Positions 53,939-62,642 are shown, numbered from the stretch's first letter. The stretch: DNA of 64,000 nucleotides from an uncultured Prevotellaceae bacterium (GCA_947168045.1 CAMVKN010000008.1:25839-89838), one strand, 5' to 3'. Translations and numbers: made by a program. The notes: generated by a model from the sequence alone, not told the origin.

Positions 53939-55624
53939 ATGGATTGGCTAACAAGTCTCTTTACCAACACAACGTCAGTGGCCCACATAGCACTGCTCTA
54001 TGCGGTGGTCATCTCTGTGGGCGTCTACCTCGGAAAGATTAAGGTAGGGGGTGTGTCGCTGGGGGTTACCTTCGTGCTTTTCGCCGGCATCCTGGCTGGG
54101 CACGTCGGTTTTACCGCCCCTGTCGACATCCTGACCTTCATACAGGACTTCGGTCTGATTCTGTTCGTGTTTATGATAGGCCTGCAGGTGGGCCCGGGCT
54201 TCTTCGAGAGCTTTGGCACGGCGGGCATCAAGCTGAACGGACTGGCTGCGACGATGATTCTGCTCAACATCCTTGTGATGTTTGGCTGCTATTTCATCTT
54301 CTTTGATACCACCGACCATACCACGCTGCCCATGATGGTGGGCACGCTCTACGGCGCAGTGACCAACACGCCAGGTCTGGGTGCCGCCAACGAAGCCCTG
54401 GGCTCCGTCTATGGCGACCAGGCTCCGCAGATAGCATCGGCCTACGCTTGTGCCTATCCGCTGGGTGTGCTGGGCATCATCGGTGCCATCATCCTCATAC
54501 GCTATCTATGCAAGGTCCGCCTGGAGAAAGAGGAGGAGGAGCTGACATCGCAGGAAGGGGCCAAGGCCACACAGAAGCCGCACCACATGCACTTGGAGGT
54601 GACCAACAAATACCTGGAGGGCAAGACACTGCTGCAGGTGCACGACTTCTTGAACCGCGACTTCGTTTGTTCGCGCATCCTGCATGACGGACACGTGAGC
54701 ATCCCCAACCGCAACACCGTGTTCCACCTGGGCGACCAGATGTATATCGTCTGTTCCGAAGCCGACTATGAGGCCATCGTGGCCTTCATCGGCCCTGTTG
54801 TCGAGGTTGACTGGGCCAAGCAGGACCAGCCCTTAGTGTCGAAGCGCATCCTCGTGACCAACCCCAGCATCAATGGCAAGTCGTTTGGACAGATGCACTT
54901 CTCCAGCGTCTATGGTGTCAATGTGACGCGCGTCACCCGCCATGGCATGGACCTCTTTGCATCGCCCTCGCTGCCCCTGCAGGTCGGCGACCGCATCATG
55001 GTAGTGGGTCCTGAGGACGCCGTCGACCGTGTTGCCAACAAGATGGGCAACAGCATCAAGCGTCTTGACGCGCCCAACATCGCCACCATCTTCGTCGGCA
55101 TCATCATGGGCATCATCTTCGGCTCGCTGCCCATCGCCATTCCTGGCATGCCTGTGCCCCTGAAGCTCGGCATCGCTGGCGGCCCGCTCATCATCGCCAT
55201 CCTCATCGGACGCTATGGCTATAAGATTAAGCTGGTCACCTACACCACGACGTCGGCCAACATGATGCTGCGCGAGATTGGACTTGTGCTCTTCCTGGCT
55301 TCGGTGGGCATCAAGGCTGGCGCCAACTTCTACGACACCGTCGTCGAGGGCGATGGCCTGCTCTATGTGCTTACGGGCTTCCTCATCACCATCATTCCCA
55401 TACTCATCGTGGGACCTGTGGCACGCATGAAGTTCAAGTTCAACTACTTTACGATAGCCGGCATGGTGTCAGGCACTTACACCGACCCACCTGCACTGGC
55501 CTACAGCAACAGCATCTGCTCGAAGGAGGCACCTGCCGTGGGCTATTCCACGGTCTATCCGCTGTCGATGTTCCTGCGTATTCTCACCGCACAGCTCATC
55601 GTCCTCTTCTTCTGTCAAAGTTAA
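53939..55624 (+). CDS. AspT/YidE-type putative transporter with TrkA-C domains
   Basis: 561 residues from ATG 53939; the track uses a TTG directly after the valS stop. Two membrane halves of about five helices each ([38 protein letters not shown] in the first; [20 protein letters not shown] in the second) flank two cytoplasmic TrkA-C (RCK_C) modules (about 205-285 and 300-370). This layout is that of the aspartate:alanine exchanger / YidE-YbjL family. The substrate is unknown. Co-transcription with valS is likely. Confidence 0.88.
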   Translation: MDWLTSLFTNTTSVAHIALLYAVVISVGVYLGKIKVGGVSLGVTFVLFAGILAGHVGFTAPVDILTFIQDFGLILFVFMIGLQVGPGFFESFGTAGIKLNGLAATMILLNILVMFGCYFIFFDTTDHTTLPMMVGTLYGAVTNTPGLGAANEALGSVYGDQAPQIASAYACAYPLGVLGIIGAIILIRYLCKVRLEKEEEELTSQEGAKATQKPHHMHLEVTNKYLEGKTLLQVHDFLNRDFVCSRILHDGHVSIPNRNTVFHLGDQMYIVCSEADYEAIVAFIGPVVEVDWAKQDQPLVSKRILVTNPSINGKSFGQMHFSSVYGVNVTRVTRHGMDLFASPSLPLQVGDRIMVVGPEDAVDRVANKMGNSIKRLDAPNIATIFVGIIMGIIFGSLPIAIPGMPVPLKLGIAGGPLIIAILIGRYGYKIKLVTYTTTSANMMLREIGLVLFLASVGIKAGANFYDTVVEGDGLLYVLTGFLITIIPILIVGPVARMKFKFNYFTIAGMVSGTYTDPPALAYSNSICSKEAPAVGYSTVYPLSMFLRILTAQLIVLFFCQS

Positions 55625-55657
55625 GTAAACACACAAAATTAAATTAAAACATAACAA

Positions 55658-56692
55658 ATGAACAAATTTAGACCGTTGCTCGGCGTGTTGCTTGCAGCCG
55701 CTTCACAGATGGCGTTTGGCCAGGGTGCCAAGAACATCGTCATCAGCGAGGTGCTCACGGCCAACGAGTCGAGCATTGAGGATGAGTTTGGCCAGCACAA
55801 CGCATGGATAGAGCTGGAGAACACGTCGTACACCACTTACGATGTGCGTGGCATGTTCATCACGACCAACAGGAAGGTGCTCGACCGCTCGCTGAGTGCT
55901 CCTGAGCGCATCAGCCTGATGAGCATCATTCCCAGCGGCAGCGAGCAGACCAAGATGGGTGCTCGCCAGCATCTTGTCTTGTTTGGCAACAGCGCCCCCG
56001 CAAAGGGCAAGCTGCATCTGAGCGTTCAGATGGCCGACTCCGTTCCTGTCTGGGTGGCGCTCTACAACGGCAATGGCGTTGAGCTCATCGACTCCGTCCT
56101 GGTGCCACCCCTTGGTCCCGACCAGTCGTATGCCCGACAGGCCGACCACACATGGAGCGTGCAGACAGCCAGCCAGGTGACACCCGGGCTGGAGAATGTC
56201 GTAGGCAGCGGCGTGACAGAGAAGAGCGGCGTGGAGAAGTTCAAGGAGCAAGACCCACACGGCTTTGCCATGGCCATCATGGCCATGGGCATCGTCTTCC
56301 TCTGCCTGGCCCTGTTGTGGCTCTTCTTCACACTCTTTGGCATGCTGATGCGCCATCTTGACACTGCCAGGAAGGTGGTCAACACCCAGCCCATCAAGCC
56401 CATCACGAAGACGGTGGAGAAGACGGTGGAGATGGCTCACAAGACGGGCAACATCATGCAGGAGGGCTTCGACAAGAAAGGCATTGACATGGAGGTCTAC
56501 ATGGCCGTCATCGGCATGGCGCTCAGCCAGTACCAGGACGATGTGCACGACGTGGAGAGTGGCGTCATCACCATCAAGTCGAAGGACACCGGCTGGGACG
56601 ACGAGTACAGCCAGATGACCCATTGGCACGACCCCTTCCTGCCCACTGACCACAATGCTCCAACCATTCCGACCACTCCGGAGCTGCACTGA
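55658..56692 (+). CDS. OadG-family decarboxylase subunit fused to a lamin-tail domain
   Basis: 344 residues with a signal peptide. Residues about 24-130 resemble a lamin-tail domain (IVISEVLTANESSIEDEFGQ, AWIELENTS). A membrane helix (FAMAIMAMGIVFLCLALLWLFFTLFGMLM, about 205-232) and the following region are OadG-like, and the C-terminus is a helical cytoplasmic tail. In sodium-pump decarboxylases OadG/MmdD holds the complex together. Downstream are the biotin carrier and the OadB pump. The carboxyltransferase subunit is not in this window. Confidence 0.8.
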   Translation: MNKFRPLLGVLLAAASQMAFGQGAKNIVISEVLTANESSIEDEFGQHNAWIELENTSYTTYDVRGMFITTNRKVLDRSLSAPERISLMSIIPSGSEQTKMGARQHLVLFGNSAPAKGKLHLSVQMADSVPVWVALYNGNGVELIDSVLVPPLGPDQSYARQADHTWSVQTASQVTPGLENVVGSGVTEKSGVEKFKEQDPHGFAMAIMAMGIVFLCLALLWLFFTLFGMLMRHLDTARKVVNTQPIKPITKTVEKTVEMAHKTGNIMQEGFDKKGIDMEVYMAVIGMALSQYQDDVHDVESGVITIKSKDTGWDDEYSQMTHWHDPFLPTDHNAPTIPTTPELH

Positions 56693-56707
56693 AAATAGAT
56701 ATCAATT

Positions 56708-56781
56708 CTCCGCTCGGCTATGCCGCTTTGCTCTGCAAATAAATCTCCGCTCGGCTATGCCGCTTTGCTCTGCAAATAAAT
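56708..56781 (+). repeat. Two tandem copies of a 37-bp repeat
   Basis: CTCCGCTCGGCTATGCCGCT... occurs at 56708-56744 and again at 56745-56781 without change. Each copy holds CGGC-TAT-GCCG, a small hairpin. It lies in the spacer before the biotin carrier gene. Confidence 0.9.
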
Positions 56782-56813
56782 CTCAAATCTCAATTCTCAA
56801 TTCTCAAATCAAG
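56779..56813 (+). repeat. AATCTCA heptamer series before the biotin carrier gene
   Basis: AATCTCA, AATCTCA, ATTCTCA, ATTCTCA, AATCAAG run up to AAAAG and the ATG at 56819, almost the same ending as before nuoH. Confidence 0.85.
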
Positions 56814-56818
56814 AAAAG

Positions 56819-57277
56819 ATGAACAAGTATCAGTATAAAGTCAAAGGCGTGGACTACGAAGTGGAAATCGCCGAAGTAGAAGGCAACATTGCCAAAGTGA
56901 ACGTGAACGGCATCCCCTTTGAGGTAGAGCTGCAGAAGCCCATCAACGCCGCCAAGCATCCCACGATGAGCACTCCCAAGGTGCAGGCCCCACAGCCTGT
57001 CGCCGCTGCCGCTCCTGCTGCCGCCGCCGCTGCGCCTGCCGCAGCACCGGCCACAAGTGGCGCAGGCAATGCCGTGAAGGCGCCGCTGCCCGGCACCATC
57101 ACCGAGCTGAAGGTGCAGGTGGGACAACAGGTGGCCGTCGGTGACACACTCCTCGTGCTGGAGGCCATGAAGATGCAGAACAACATCGAGTCGGACTATG
57201 CCGGACAGGTCACCTCTATCGTTGTCAAGCCAGGCGAAACCGTCATGGAAGGTGCCGTGATGCTGACTATTGCTTGA
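56819..57277 (+). CDS. Biotin carboxyl carrier protein of a sodium-pump decarboxylase
   Basis: 152 residues. An N-terminal domain of about 45 residues, an Ala/Pro-rich flexible linker (about 58-82) and a C-terminal biotinyl domain with EAMKMQN (Lys118 carries biotin). It shuttles carboxyl groups between the carboxyltransferase and the OadB pump. The linker is a flexible arm. Downstream oadB begins 31 bp later. Confidence 0.9.
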   Translation: MNKYQYKVKGVDYEVEIAEVEGNIAKVNVNGIPFEVELQKPINAAKHPTMSTPKVQAPQPVAAAAPAAAAAAPAAAPATSGAGNAVKAPLPGTITELKVQVGQQVAVGDTLLVLEAMKMQNNIESDYAGQVTSIVVKPGETVMEGAVMLTIA

Positions 57278-57280
57278 TGA

Positions 57281-57308
57281 AGCCTCAAACCTCAAATCTC
57301 AAAGGACA
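57281..57308 (+). repeat. Four heptamers filling the spacer before oadB
   Basis: AGCCTCA, AACCTCA, AATCTCA, AAGGACA occupy the spacer exactly up to the ATG at 57309. Confidence 0.75.
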
Positions 57309-58460
57309 ATGTTTGAATTTATAGCTGAAAACTTCAACGAGTTCCTCACCTACACTGGTTTTGCTAATGCATCCGTGGGGAACATCATCATGATAGTGGT
57401 AGGAGCCGTCTTCATCTACTTGGCCATCAAGAAAGACTTCGAGCCCCTGCTGCTTGTGCCCATCGGCCTGGGCATCATCCTCGGCAATATTCCGTTCCGC
57501 GGCGATGCAGGCCTGGAGATAGGCCTCTATGAGGACAACTCCGTGCTAAACATCTTCTATCAGGGTGTGCGGCAGGGATGGTACCCGCCGCTCATCTTCC
57601 TTGGCATCGGTGCCATGACCGACTTCTCGGCCCTGCTGGCCAACCCGAAGCTGATGCTCATCGGAGCAGCGGCACAGTTTGGCATCTTCGGAGCCTACAT
57701 GATAGCGCTGGCCCTGGGCTTCGAGCCCAATCAGGCAGCAGGCATCGCCATCATCGGCGGCGCCGACGGCCCCACGGCCATCTTCCTCAGTTCGAAGCTA
57801 TCGCCGAACCTCATGGGAGCCATTGCCGTCTGTGCCTATAGCTACATGGCCCTGGTGCCCCTCATCCAGCCACCCATCATGCGCCTGCTCACCACAAAGA
57901 AGGAGCGTGTCATCAAAATGAAGCCCGGACGTGAGGTCAGTCAGACGGAGCGCATCCTCTTCCCCATCATCGGACTGCTCATCACCACGTTCATCGTACC
58001 CTCGGCACTGCCCCTGCTGGGCATGCTCTTCTTCGGCAACCTGCTGAAGGAGAGTGGCAAGACCACACGTCTGGCCAAGACGGCAGGCACCGCCCTGAAC
58101 GACATCGTCGTGGTGCTGCTGGGACTCACCGTAGGCTGCTCCACGCAGGCCAGCGAGTTCCTCACCTGGAACACCGTGTTCATCTTCGCCATCGGTGCCT
58201 TCGCCTTTGCCATCGCCTCCGCCAGTGGCGTCCTCTTCGTCAAGGTCATGAACCTGTTCCTGCCCAAGGACAAGAAAATCAACCCGCTCATCGGAAACGC
58301 AGGCGTCTCGGCCGTCCCCATGGCCGCGCGCATCAGCCACAACATGGGCCTGGAGTACGACCGTCACAACTTCCTGCTGATGCACGCCATGGGTCCCAAC
58401 GTGGCAGGCGTCATCGGCTCGGCCGTCGCTGCAGGCGCATTGCTCGGTTTCCTGTCGTAA
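57309..58460 (+). CDS. Sodium-translocating decarboxylase beta subunit (OadB/MmdB)
   Basis: 383 residues from ATG 57309 (MFEFIAENF); the track adds residues encoded by the heptamers. About eleven membrane helices; the motif IAIIGGADGPTAIFLSSKLSP and GNLLKESGKT with GVSAVPMAARISHNMG are family signatures, including the aspartate in GGADGPT used for sodium binding. It couples decarboxylation of an enzyme-bound carboxybiotin to sodium export across the inner membrane. Methylmalonyl-CoA and oxaloacetate types cannot be told apart without the missing carboxyltransferase. Confidence 0.92.
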   Translation: MFEFIAENFNEFLTYTGFANASVGNIIMIVVGAVFIYLAIKKDFEPLLLVPIGLGIILGNIPFRGDAGLEIGLYEDNSVLNIFYQGVRQGWYPPLIFLGIGAMTDFSALLANPKLMLIGAAAQFGIFGAYMIALALGFEPNQAAGIAIIGGADGPTAIFLSSKLSPNLMGAIAVCAYSYMALVPLIQPPIMRLLTTKKERVIKMKPGREVSQTERILFPIIGLLITTFIVPSALPLLGMLFFGNLLKESGKTTRLAKTAGTALNDIVVVLLGLTVGCSTQASEFLTWNTVFIFAIGAFAFAIASASGVLFVKVMNLFLPKDKKINPLIGNAGVSAVPMAARISHNMGLEYDRHNFLLMHAMGPNVAGVIGSAVAAGALLGFLS

Positions 58461-58484
58461 ACTTAACTAAAACAACATTGCGCC

Positions 58485-59621
58485 ATGAAGAAAATTGCCA
58501 TTTACAGACTTGCCTCCCCACGGCACACCCCTGAACAGTTGAACACTTTCACCCAAGAGTTTCTCAGCACGCTGCATGTGGAATATGAGCTGAAGGGGGA
58601 CGACTTCACTGACTATGGCAGCCATGCACTGGATGTCATCTTTATCTGCACCGGCGGTATCGAAGCCACGTTCATGAACATGCTGCCCGACCTGCGCCAG
58701 AAGAGCAGCCGTCCCTTCTATCTGCTTGCTTCTGGCAGGAACAACTCGCTCTCAGCATCCATGGAGATTCTGTCCTACCTACGCCAGCAGTCCATCGTGG
58801 GCGAGATCATTCATGGCGATGAGGAATATGTCGACTATCGTCTGCGACTCCTCGAACAGGCTGGCGAGGCCCGTCAGAAGCTGCGTGGATACCGTCTGGG
58901 CATCATCGGCAAACCCTCTGACTGGCTTATCTCCAGCCATGCCGACCCCGTCGTCGTCAAGCAGAACCTTGGCGTCGACCTCATCGACATACCCATGGAG
59001 GAACTCTTCAACCACCTGCCCGAGAACAAGAGCATCTATGCCGCCCTCGAAGGCATTCTCAACGACTATCAGCTGCAAGGCTTCACGCTGCGTTGCTTCG
59101 ACCTCATCGATCGGCTGCACGACACGGCCTGCCTGCCTGTGGCACGCCTCAATGCCCATGGCTATGTGGCAGGCTGTGAGGGCGACGTGCCCACCATGCT
59201 CTCTATGGCCATCGTCCGCTCCCTCTTCGACGTGTCTGGATTCCTCACCAACTCTGCAACCATCAACCCCGAGACGGGCGAGCTGCTCTTTGTCCACTGC
59301 ACCATCCCGTTGGACATGGTGGAGCGCTATGAACTCGACACCCACTTCGAGTCGGGCGTCGGCACGGGTGTCCGTGGCTTCATGAAGGAAGGCCCCGTCA
59401 CGGTGTTCAAGGTCTCAGGCGATTTGAAGCGCCATTTCATTGCTGAGGGACGTCTGGTGATGAACCTGGCATTGCCGAACCTCTGCCGCACCCAGCAGGT
59501 CATACAACTGTCCGACCGTATGCAGGCCCACTACTTCCTCACCGACCCCATCGGCAACCACCACGTCGTCATTCCCGGCCATCACGCTGACATCCTCGAG
59601 GAGTTGCTCAAGTCAAACTAA
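58485..59621 (+). CDS. L-fucose/arabinose isomerase-like protein
   Basis: 378 residues. The segment CEGDVPTMLSMAIVRSLFD resembles the metal-site region of the L-fucose and L-arabinose isomerase superfamily, and the protein ends with an extended region (HHVVIPGHHADILEELL) like a fucose isomerase C-terminal domain. The length is shorter than full FucI (about 590), so it may be one of the single-domain relatives of unknown substrate. It follows oadB by 24 bp on the same strand. Confidence 0.65.
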   Translation: MKKIAIYRLASPRHTPEQLNTFTQEFLSTLHVEYELKGDDFTDYGSHALDVIFICTGGIEATFMNMLPDLRQKSSRPFYLLASGRNNSLSASMEILSYLRQQSIVGEIIHGDEEYVDYRLRLLEQAGEARQKLRGYRLGIIGKPSDWLISSHADPVVVKQNLGVDLIDIPMEELFNHLPENKSIYAALEGILNDYQLQGFTLRCFDLIDRLHDTACLPVARLNAHGYVAGCEGDVPTMLSMAIVRSLFDVSGFLTNSATINPETGELLFVHCTIPLDMVERYELDTHFESGVGTGVRGFMKEGPVTVFKVSGDLKRHFIAEGRLVMNLALPNLCRTQQVIQLSDRMQAHYFLTDPIGNHHVVIPGHHADILEELLKSN

Positions 59622-59789
59622 TCTCTTACCTCTCGATGCGAGGTCGACGCCAAAGGCATAGGAAATGTTGCCAGAGTGGCATTCGGAGGAAATGATGACG
59701 ATGAACCGGAATTTAACAAGATGTGTACTTGGTTCTTATCACTAATTGGAGTGAGCACAGAATATTACGAAGAACAACCAGGGTGGTGA
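59622..59789 (+). pseudogene. Orphan C-terminal gene fragment
   Basis: A reading frame of about 55 codons runs from the stop of the previous gene to TGA 59787-59789 without an evident start or promoter. Its product contains GNVARVAFGG and ends with STEYYEEQPGW, a protein-like composition with lower GC than neighbours. CCTCTC-type heptamer units (ATCTCTT, ACCTCTC) mark its left border. It looks like the tail of a lost gene; I recognise no family. Confidence 0.45.
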
Positions 59790-59802
59790 TAAGTCCCCAA
59801 AG

Positions 59803-59841
59803 AAAAAAGAATGGAAACGTTTTTCGTTTCCATTCTTTTTT
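59803..59841. terminator. Strong bidirectional terminator
   Basis: AAAAAAGAATGGAAACG-TTTTT-CGTTTCCATTCTTTTTT is a perfect 17-bp stem with A and T runs on either side, between the fragment and the minus-strand DUF3127 gene. Confidence 0.9.
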
Positions 59842-59849
59842 CATCACCG

Positions 59850-60278
59850 TTAGAAGGGCAGGTCATCGGTACTCTCACTGGCAGCGCCCTGACCCTGTGT
59901 GAACGGGTCGCCAGCAGGCTGCTGGGGCGGGAATGGAGCCTGAGGTGCTGCAGCTGCTGGCTGGGCGCCGGCAGCAGGTGTGGCGGCAGGCACCGTCTGG
60001 GCGATAGGACCACGGATGATGTTGTAGGCACGGATATCGTTAAACCAACGGCCGTTATATTCATGGGCATCAATGTCAAACTGCACCGTCACATCCTCGG
60101 CAGTCTGAATATTGAACTGCTTGATGCGATCCTCACCAAATACGCGGAATACCATCCTGCGCGGATACTGCCCCGGCACTTCAATGACATAATCTTGACT
60201 CATCCAGGCATTGCCTGTACGTTGTGACGTGCCGCTGCTTGCAGGCAGGACTGCGATAATTTTTCCTGTTAAATCCAT
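59850..60278 (-). CDS. DUF3127 protein with SSB-like C-terminal tail
   Basis: 142 residues. Residues about 1-88 form the DUF3127 region (TGKIIAVLPASSGTS, DYVIEVPGQYPRRMVFRVFGEDRI, NGRWFNDIRAYNI), an OB-fold-like pattern. A Pro/Ala/Gln-rich linker follows and the protein ends in STDDLPF. This end resembles the acidic tip of bacterial SSB (DDxxPF), the site used to recruit replication and repair partners. It is divergent from dnaN. Binding to single-stranded DNA is plausible but not shown. Confidence 0.82.
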   Translation of the reverse strand: MDLTGKIIAVLPASSGTSQRTGNAWMSQDYVIEVPGQYPRRMVFRVFGEDRIKQFNIQTAEDVTVQFDIDAHEYNGRWFNDIRAYNIIRGPIAQTVPAATPAAGAQPAAAAPQAPFPPQQPAGDPFTQGQGAASESTDDLPF

Positions 60279-60372
60279 AATGCTTTTTTAGTTGTAATAT
60301 AATGATGTTATACTCTTTTCGCTCGCGAAATTACTAAAATAGTTTGAAAACACATAATTTTTTCCCGATATT

Positions 60373-60404
60373 TTTGTGTTTGAACGACTTTTTTTGTATT
60401 TTTG
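60373..60404 (+). promoter_or_regulatory. Promoter of dnaN
   Basis: TTTG (60373-60376), 20 bp, TATTTTTG (60397-60404); ATG is 33 bp further at 60437. Confidence 0.65.
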
Positions 60405-60436
60405 TAGTCCGAAAACATCTAAACAAAGAAATAGCT

Positions 60437-61561
60437 ATGAGATTCAATGTTTCCAGCACTGCCCTTGCCAGTAGGCTCTCGGCTTTGGGCAGAGTGATTA
60501 ACAGTAAAAATTCGCTTCCCATCCTTGGCGATTTCCTCTTTGAGGTCATTGACGGACGCCTTCGTCTCACAGCCAGCGACAGCGAGGTCGTCATGCAGAC
60601 CGTCATGGAGCTCAACGAGAACGATGGCGACGGACGTTTCTGTGTGCCCAACCACGACCTGTCAGAGGCCGTCAAGGGCATCAGCGAGCAGCCCATCACG
60701 TTCGAAGTCGACCAACAGGCCAATATTGCCAAAATCAGCTATCAGAACGGTATGTTCTCACTGCCCATTGAGAATGCTGACGAGTTCCCCCAGTCACAGC
60801 AGATAGGCGAGGGCGCCACCACCATCAACATCCCCACGCAGGTGCTTGCCGACAACGTCAACCGCTCCCTCTTTGCCACAGCACAGGATGAGCTGCGACC
60901 AGTGATGAACGGCATCTACTTCGACCTCACCCCCGACTGCCTCGCCATCGTGGCCAGCGACGGACACAAGCTCGTGCGCAACAAGGTGCTAAGCATCAGG
61001 GCCGACCAACCCGCCTCCTTCATCCTTCCGAAGAAGCCGGCATCGCTGCTGAAGACCGTCCTGGGCAAGCAGGGAGGCGACGTGGTCATCCGCTTTGACG
61101 ACCGCAACGCAGAAATCAACTACGAGGAGGGCGTCATCATCTGCCGGCTCATCGAGGGACGCTACCCCAACTACAACAGCGTCATACCGCAGAGCAACCC
61201 CAACCAAATCACCGTCGACCGTCTTGGACTGCTCTCAGCGCTGCGCCGCGTGCAGCCCTTCTCCAACGACTCCAGCAACCTCATCCGCTTCCACGTGGAG
61301 AACGGCATGCTGCAGCTCGATGCCGAGGACTACGACTTCTCAAAGACTGCCACCGAGCGCATGTCGTGCGACTATAACGGCATGCCCATGAGCATCGGCT
61401 TCAAGGGCTCGTCGTTCATTGAGATACTGAGCAACTTCGACTGCCCCGAGGTCATCATCCAGCTGGCTGACCCCAGCCGTGCCGGACTGGTGCTCCCACA
61501 GGAACAGCCCGAAGGACAGGACGTGCTCATGCTGATGATGCCCATGCTCATCAACGACTAA
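60437..61561 (+). CDS. dnaN: DNA polymerase III sliding clamp (beta)
   Basis: 374 residues from ATG 60437 (MRFNVSSTAL); the track start lies before the promoter. Three clamp-like repeats: about 1-125 (LSALGRVINSKNSLPIL), 130-250 and 255-374, ending in MLMMPMLIND with the usual partner-binding C-terminal region. It forms the ring that holds polymerase III on DNA. The DEDD exonuclease gene follows by 8 bp. Confidence 0.96.
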   Translation: MRFNVSSTALASRLSALGRVINSKNSLPILGDFLFEVIDGRLRLTASDSEVVMQTVMELNENDGDGRFCVPNHDLSEAVKGISEQPITFEVDQQANIAKISYQNGMFSLPIENADEFPQSQQIGEGATTINIPTQVLADNVNRSLFATAQDELRPVMNGIYFDLTPDCLAIVASDGHKLVRNKVLSIRADQPASFILPKKPASLLKTVLGKQGGDVVIRFDDRNAEINYEEGVIICRLIEGRYPNYNSVIPQSNPNQITVDRLGLLSALRRVQPFSNDSSNLIRFHVENGMLQLDAEDYDFSKTATERMSCDYNGMPMSIGFKGSSFIEILSNFDCPEVIIQLADPSRAGLVLPQEQPEGQDVLMLMMPMLIND

Positions 61562-61569
61562 CGCTGACT

Positions 61570-62445
61570 ATGAAACTGGAACTGAAAAGACCGCTGGTCG
61601 TCTTCGATTTGGAGACGACCGGCCTTGATTTAGTCAAGGACCGAATCATACAGATATCCTTCATCAAGGTTCTACCCACCGGCGAGGAGCAGCGTGGCAA
61701 CTATCTCATCAACCCCGAGTGCCACATATCGCCTGTCATCACACAGCTCACGGGCATCAGCGACGACGACGTACGTGACAAGCCCACCTTCCGGCAGCTG
61801 GCATCCAAGCTCAGCGCAACCTTCCAGGGATGCGACTTTGCTGGGTTCAACTCCAACCACTTCGACATCCCGCTGCTGGCTGAGGAGTTCCTCCGTGCTG
61901 GCATTGACTTCGACTTCTCCCGATGCAGTCTTGTCGACGTGCAGACCATCTTCCACAAGATGGAGCGCCGTAACCTCGCCGCCGCCTATAAGTTCTACTG
62001 CGGGCGGAAGATGGAAGACGACTTCACCGCCCACCGCGCCGACGAGGACACCGAGGCCACATGGCGTGTGCTGCAGGCCCAGCTCGACTATTACACCGAG
62101 GAACACCAGCGCTCAATGGGCGAAGACCCCGAGGGCCGCATCCTGCCCAACGACGTGAAGGAGTTGAGCGACTTCTCGAGAGTGAACGACAACGTCGACT
62201 TTGCTGGCCGCATCGTCTGGGGCGAGGCCAAGGACACCAAGGGCAACGTCATCCTGGATGCCAACGGCCAGCCGGTCAAGACCGAGTATTTCAACTTTGG
62301 CAAGCACAAGGGCAAGACCGTTGCCGACGTCCTACGTTTCGACCCCGGCTACTATGCCTGGATTCTGGCTGGCGACTTCACCTACAACACCAAGCAGGTG
62401 CTGACGCGCATCCGCCTACGCGAGGCTCAGAAGAACAAGGCATAA
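61570..62445 (+). CDS. DEDD-family 3'-5' exonuclease with ExoX-like C-terminal domain
   Basis: 291 residues. Exonuclease motifs: FDLETTGLD (about 12), the Exo II region NSNHFDIPLL (about 93) and HRADEDTEATWRVL (about 157). A C-terminal module (about 240-285) reads FGKHKGKTVADVLRFDPGYYAWIL, similar to the exodeoxyribonuclease X C-terminus. It may act in replication proofreading or repair; its coupling to dnaN supports that. It could be a DnaQ-type epsilon subunit. Confidence 0.88.
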   Translation: MKLELKRPLVVFDLETTGLDLVKDRIIQISFIKVLPTGEEQRGNYLINPECHISPVITQLTGISDDDVRDKPTFRQLASKLSATFQGCDFAGFNSNHFDIPLLAEEFLRAGIDFDFSRCSLVDVQTIFHKMERRNLAAAYKFYCGRKMEDDFTAHRADEDTEATWRVLQAQLDYYTEEHQRSMGEDPEGRILPNDVKELSDFSRVNDNVDFAGRIVWGEAKDTKGNVILDANGQPVKTEYFNFGKHKGKTVADVLRFDPGYYAWILAGDFTYNTKQVLTRIRLREAQKNKA

Positions 62446-62501
62446 GCAGACTGCACTTCTTGCACCAGGGCAAACAGCAACGACAAATCATGTTGCACTA
62501 C

Positions 62502-62525
62502 TTGCACCTGGTGCAACTTTTTTTT
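62502..62525 (+). terminator. Terminator after the exonuclease gene
   Basis: TTGCAC-CTG-GTGCAA then C and eight T residues. It lies just before the IS66 left end. Confidence 0.8.
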
Positions 62526-62574
62526 ATTTCAAAACATGTTGCACTACTGTAAGCATCCGTTGAAATACACGTTG

Positions 62575-62635
62575 TAACAGTTGTAGTTTCGTTGTACCTT
62601 TGCAGTCGCAATAGTGCACGAAACTACAACTGTTA
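62575..62635. repeat. 18-bp palindrome flanking the tnpA promoter
   Basis: TAACAGTTGTAGTTTCGT (62575-62592) and its exact complement at 62618-62635 surround the promoter core TACCTTTG. It could be an operator or a structure that limits expression. Confidence 0.85.
62595..62602 (+). promoter_or_regulatory. Promoter -7 element of IS66 tnpA
   Basis: TACCTTTG followed by CAG, 40 bp upstream of tnpA ATG 62643, in the loop of the palindrome. Confidence 0.65.
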
Positions 62636-62642
62636 TTGTATT

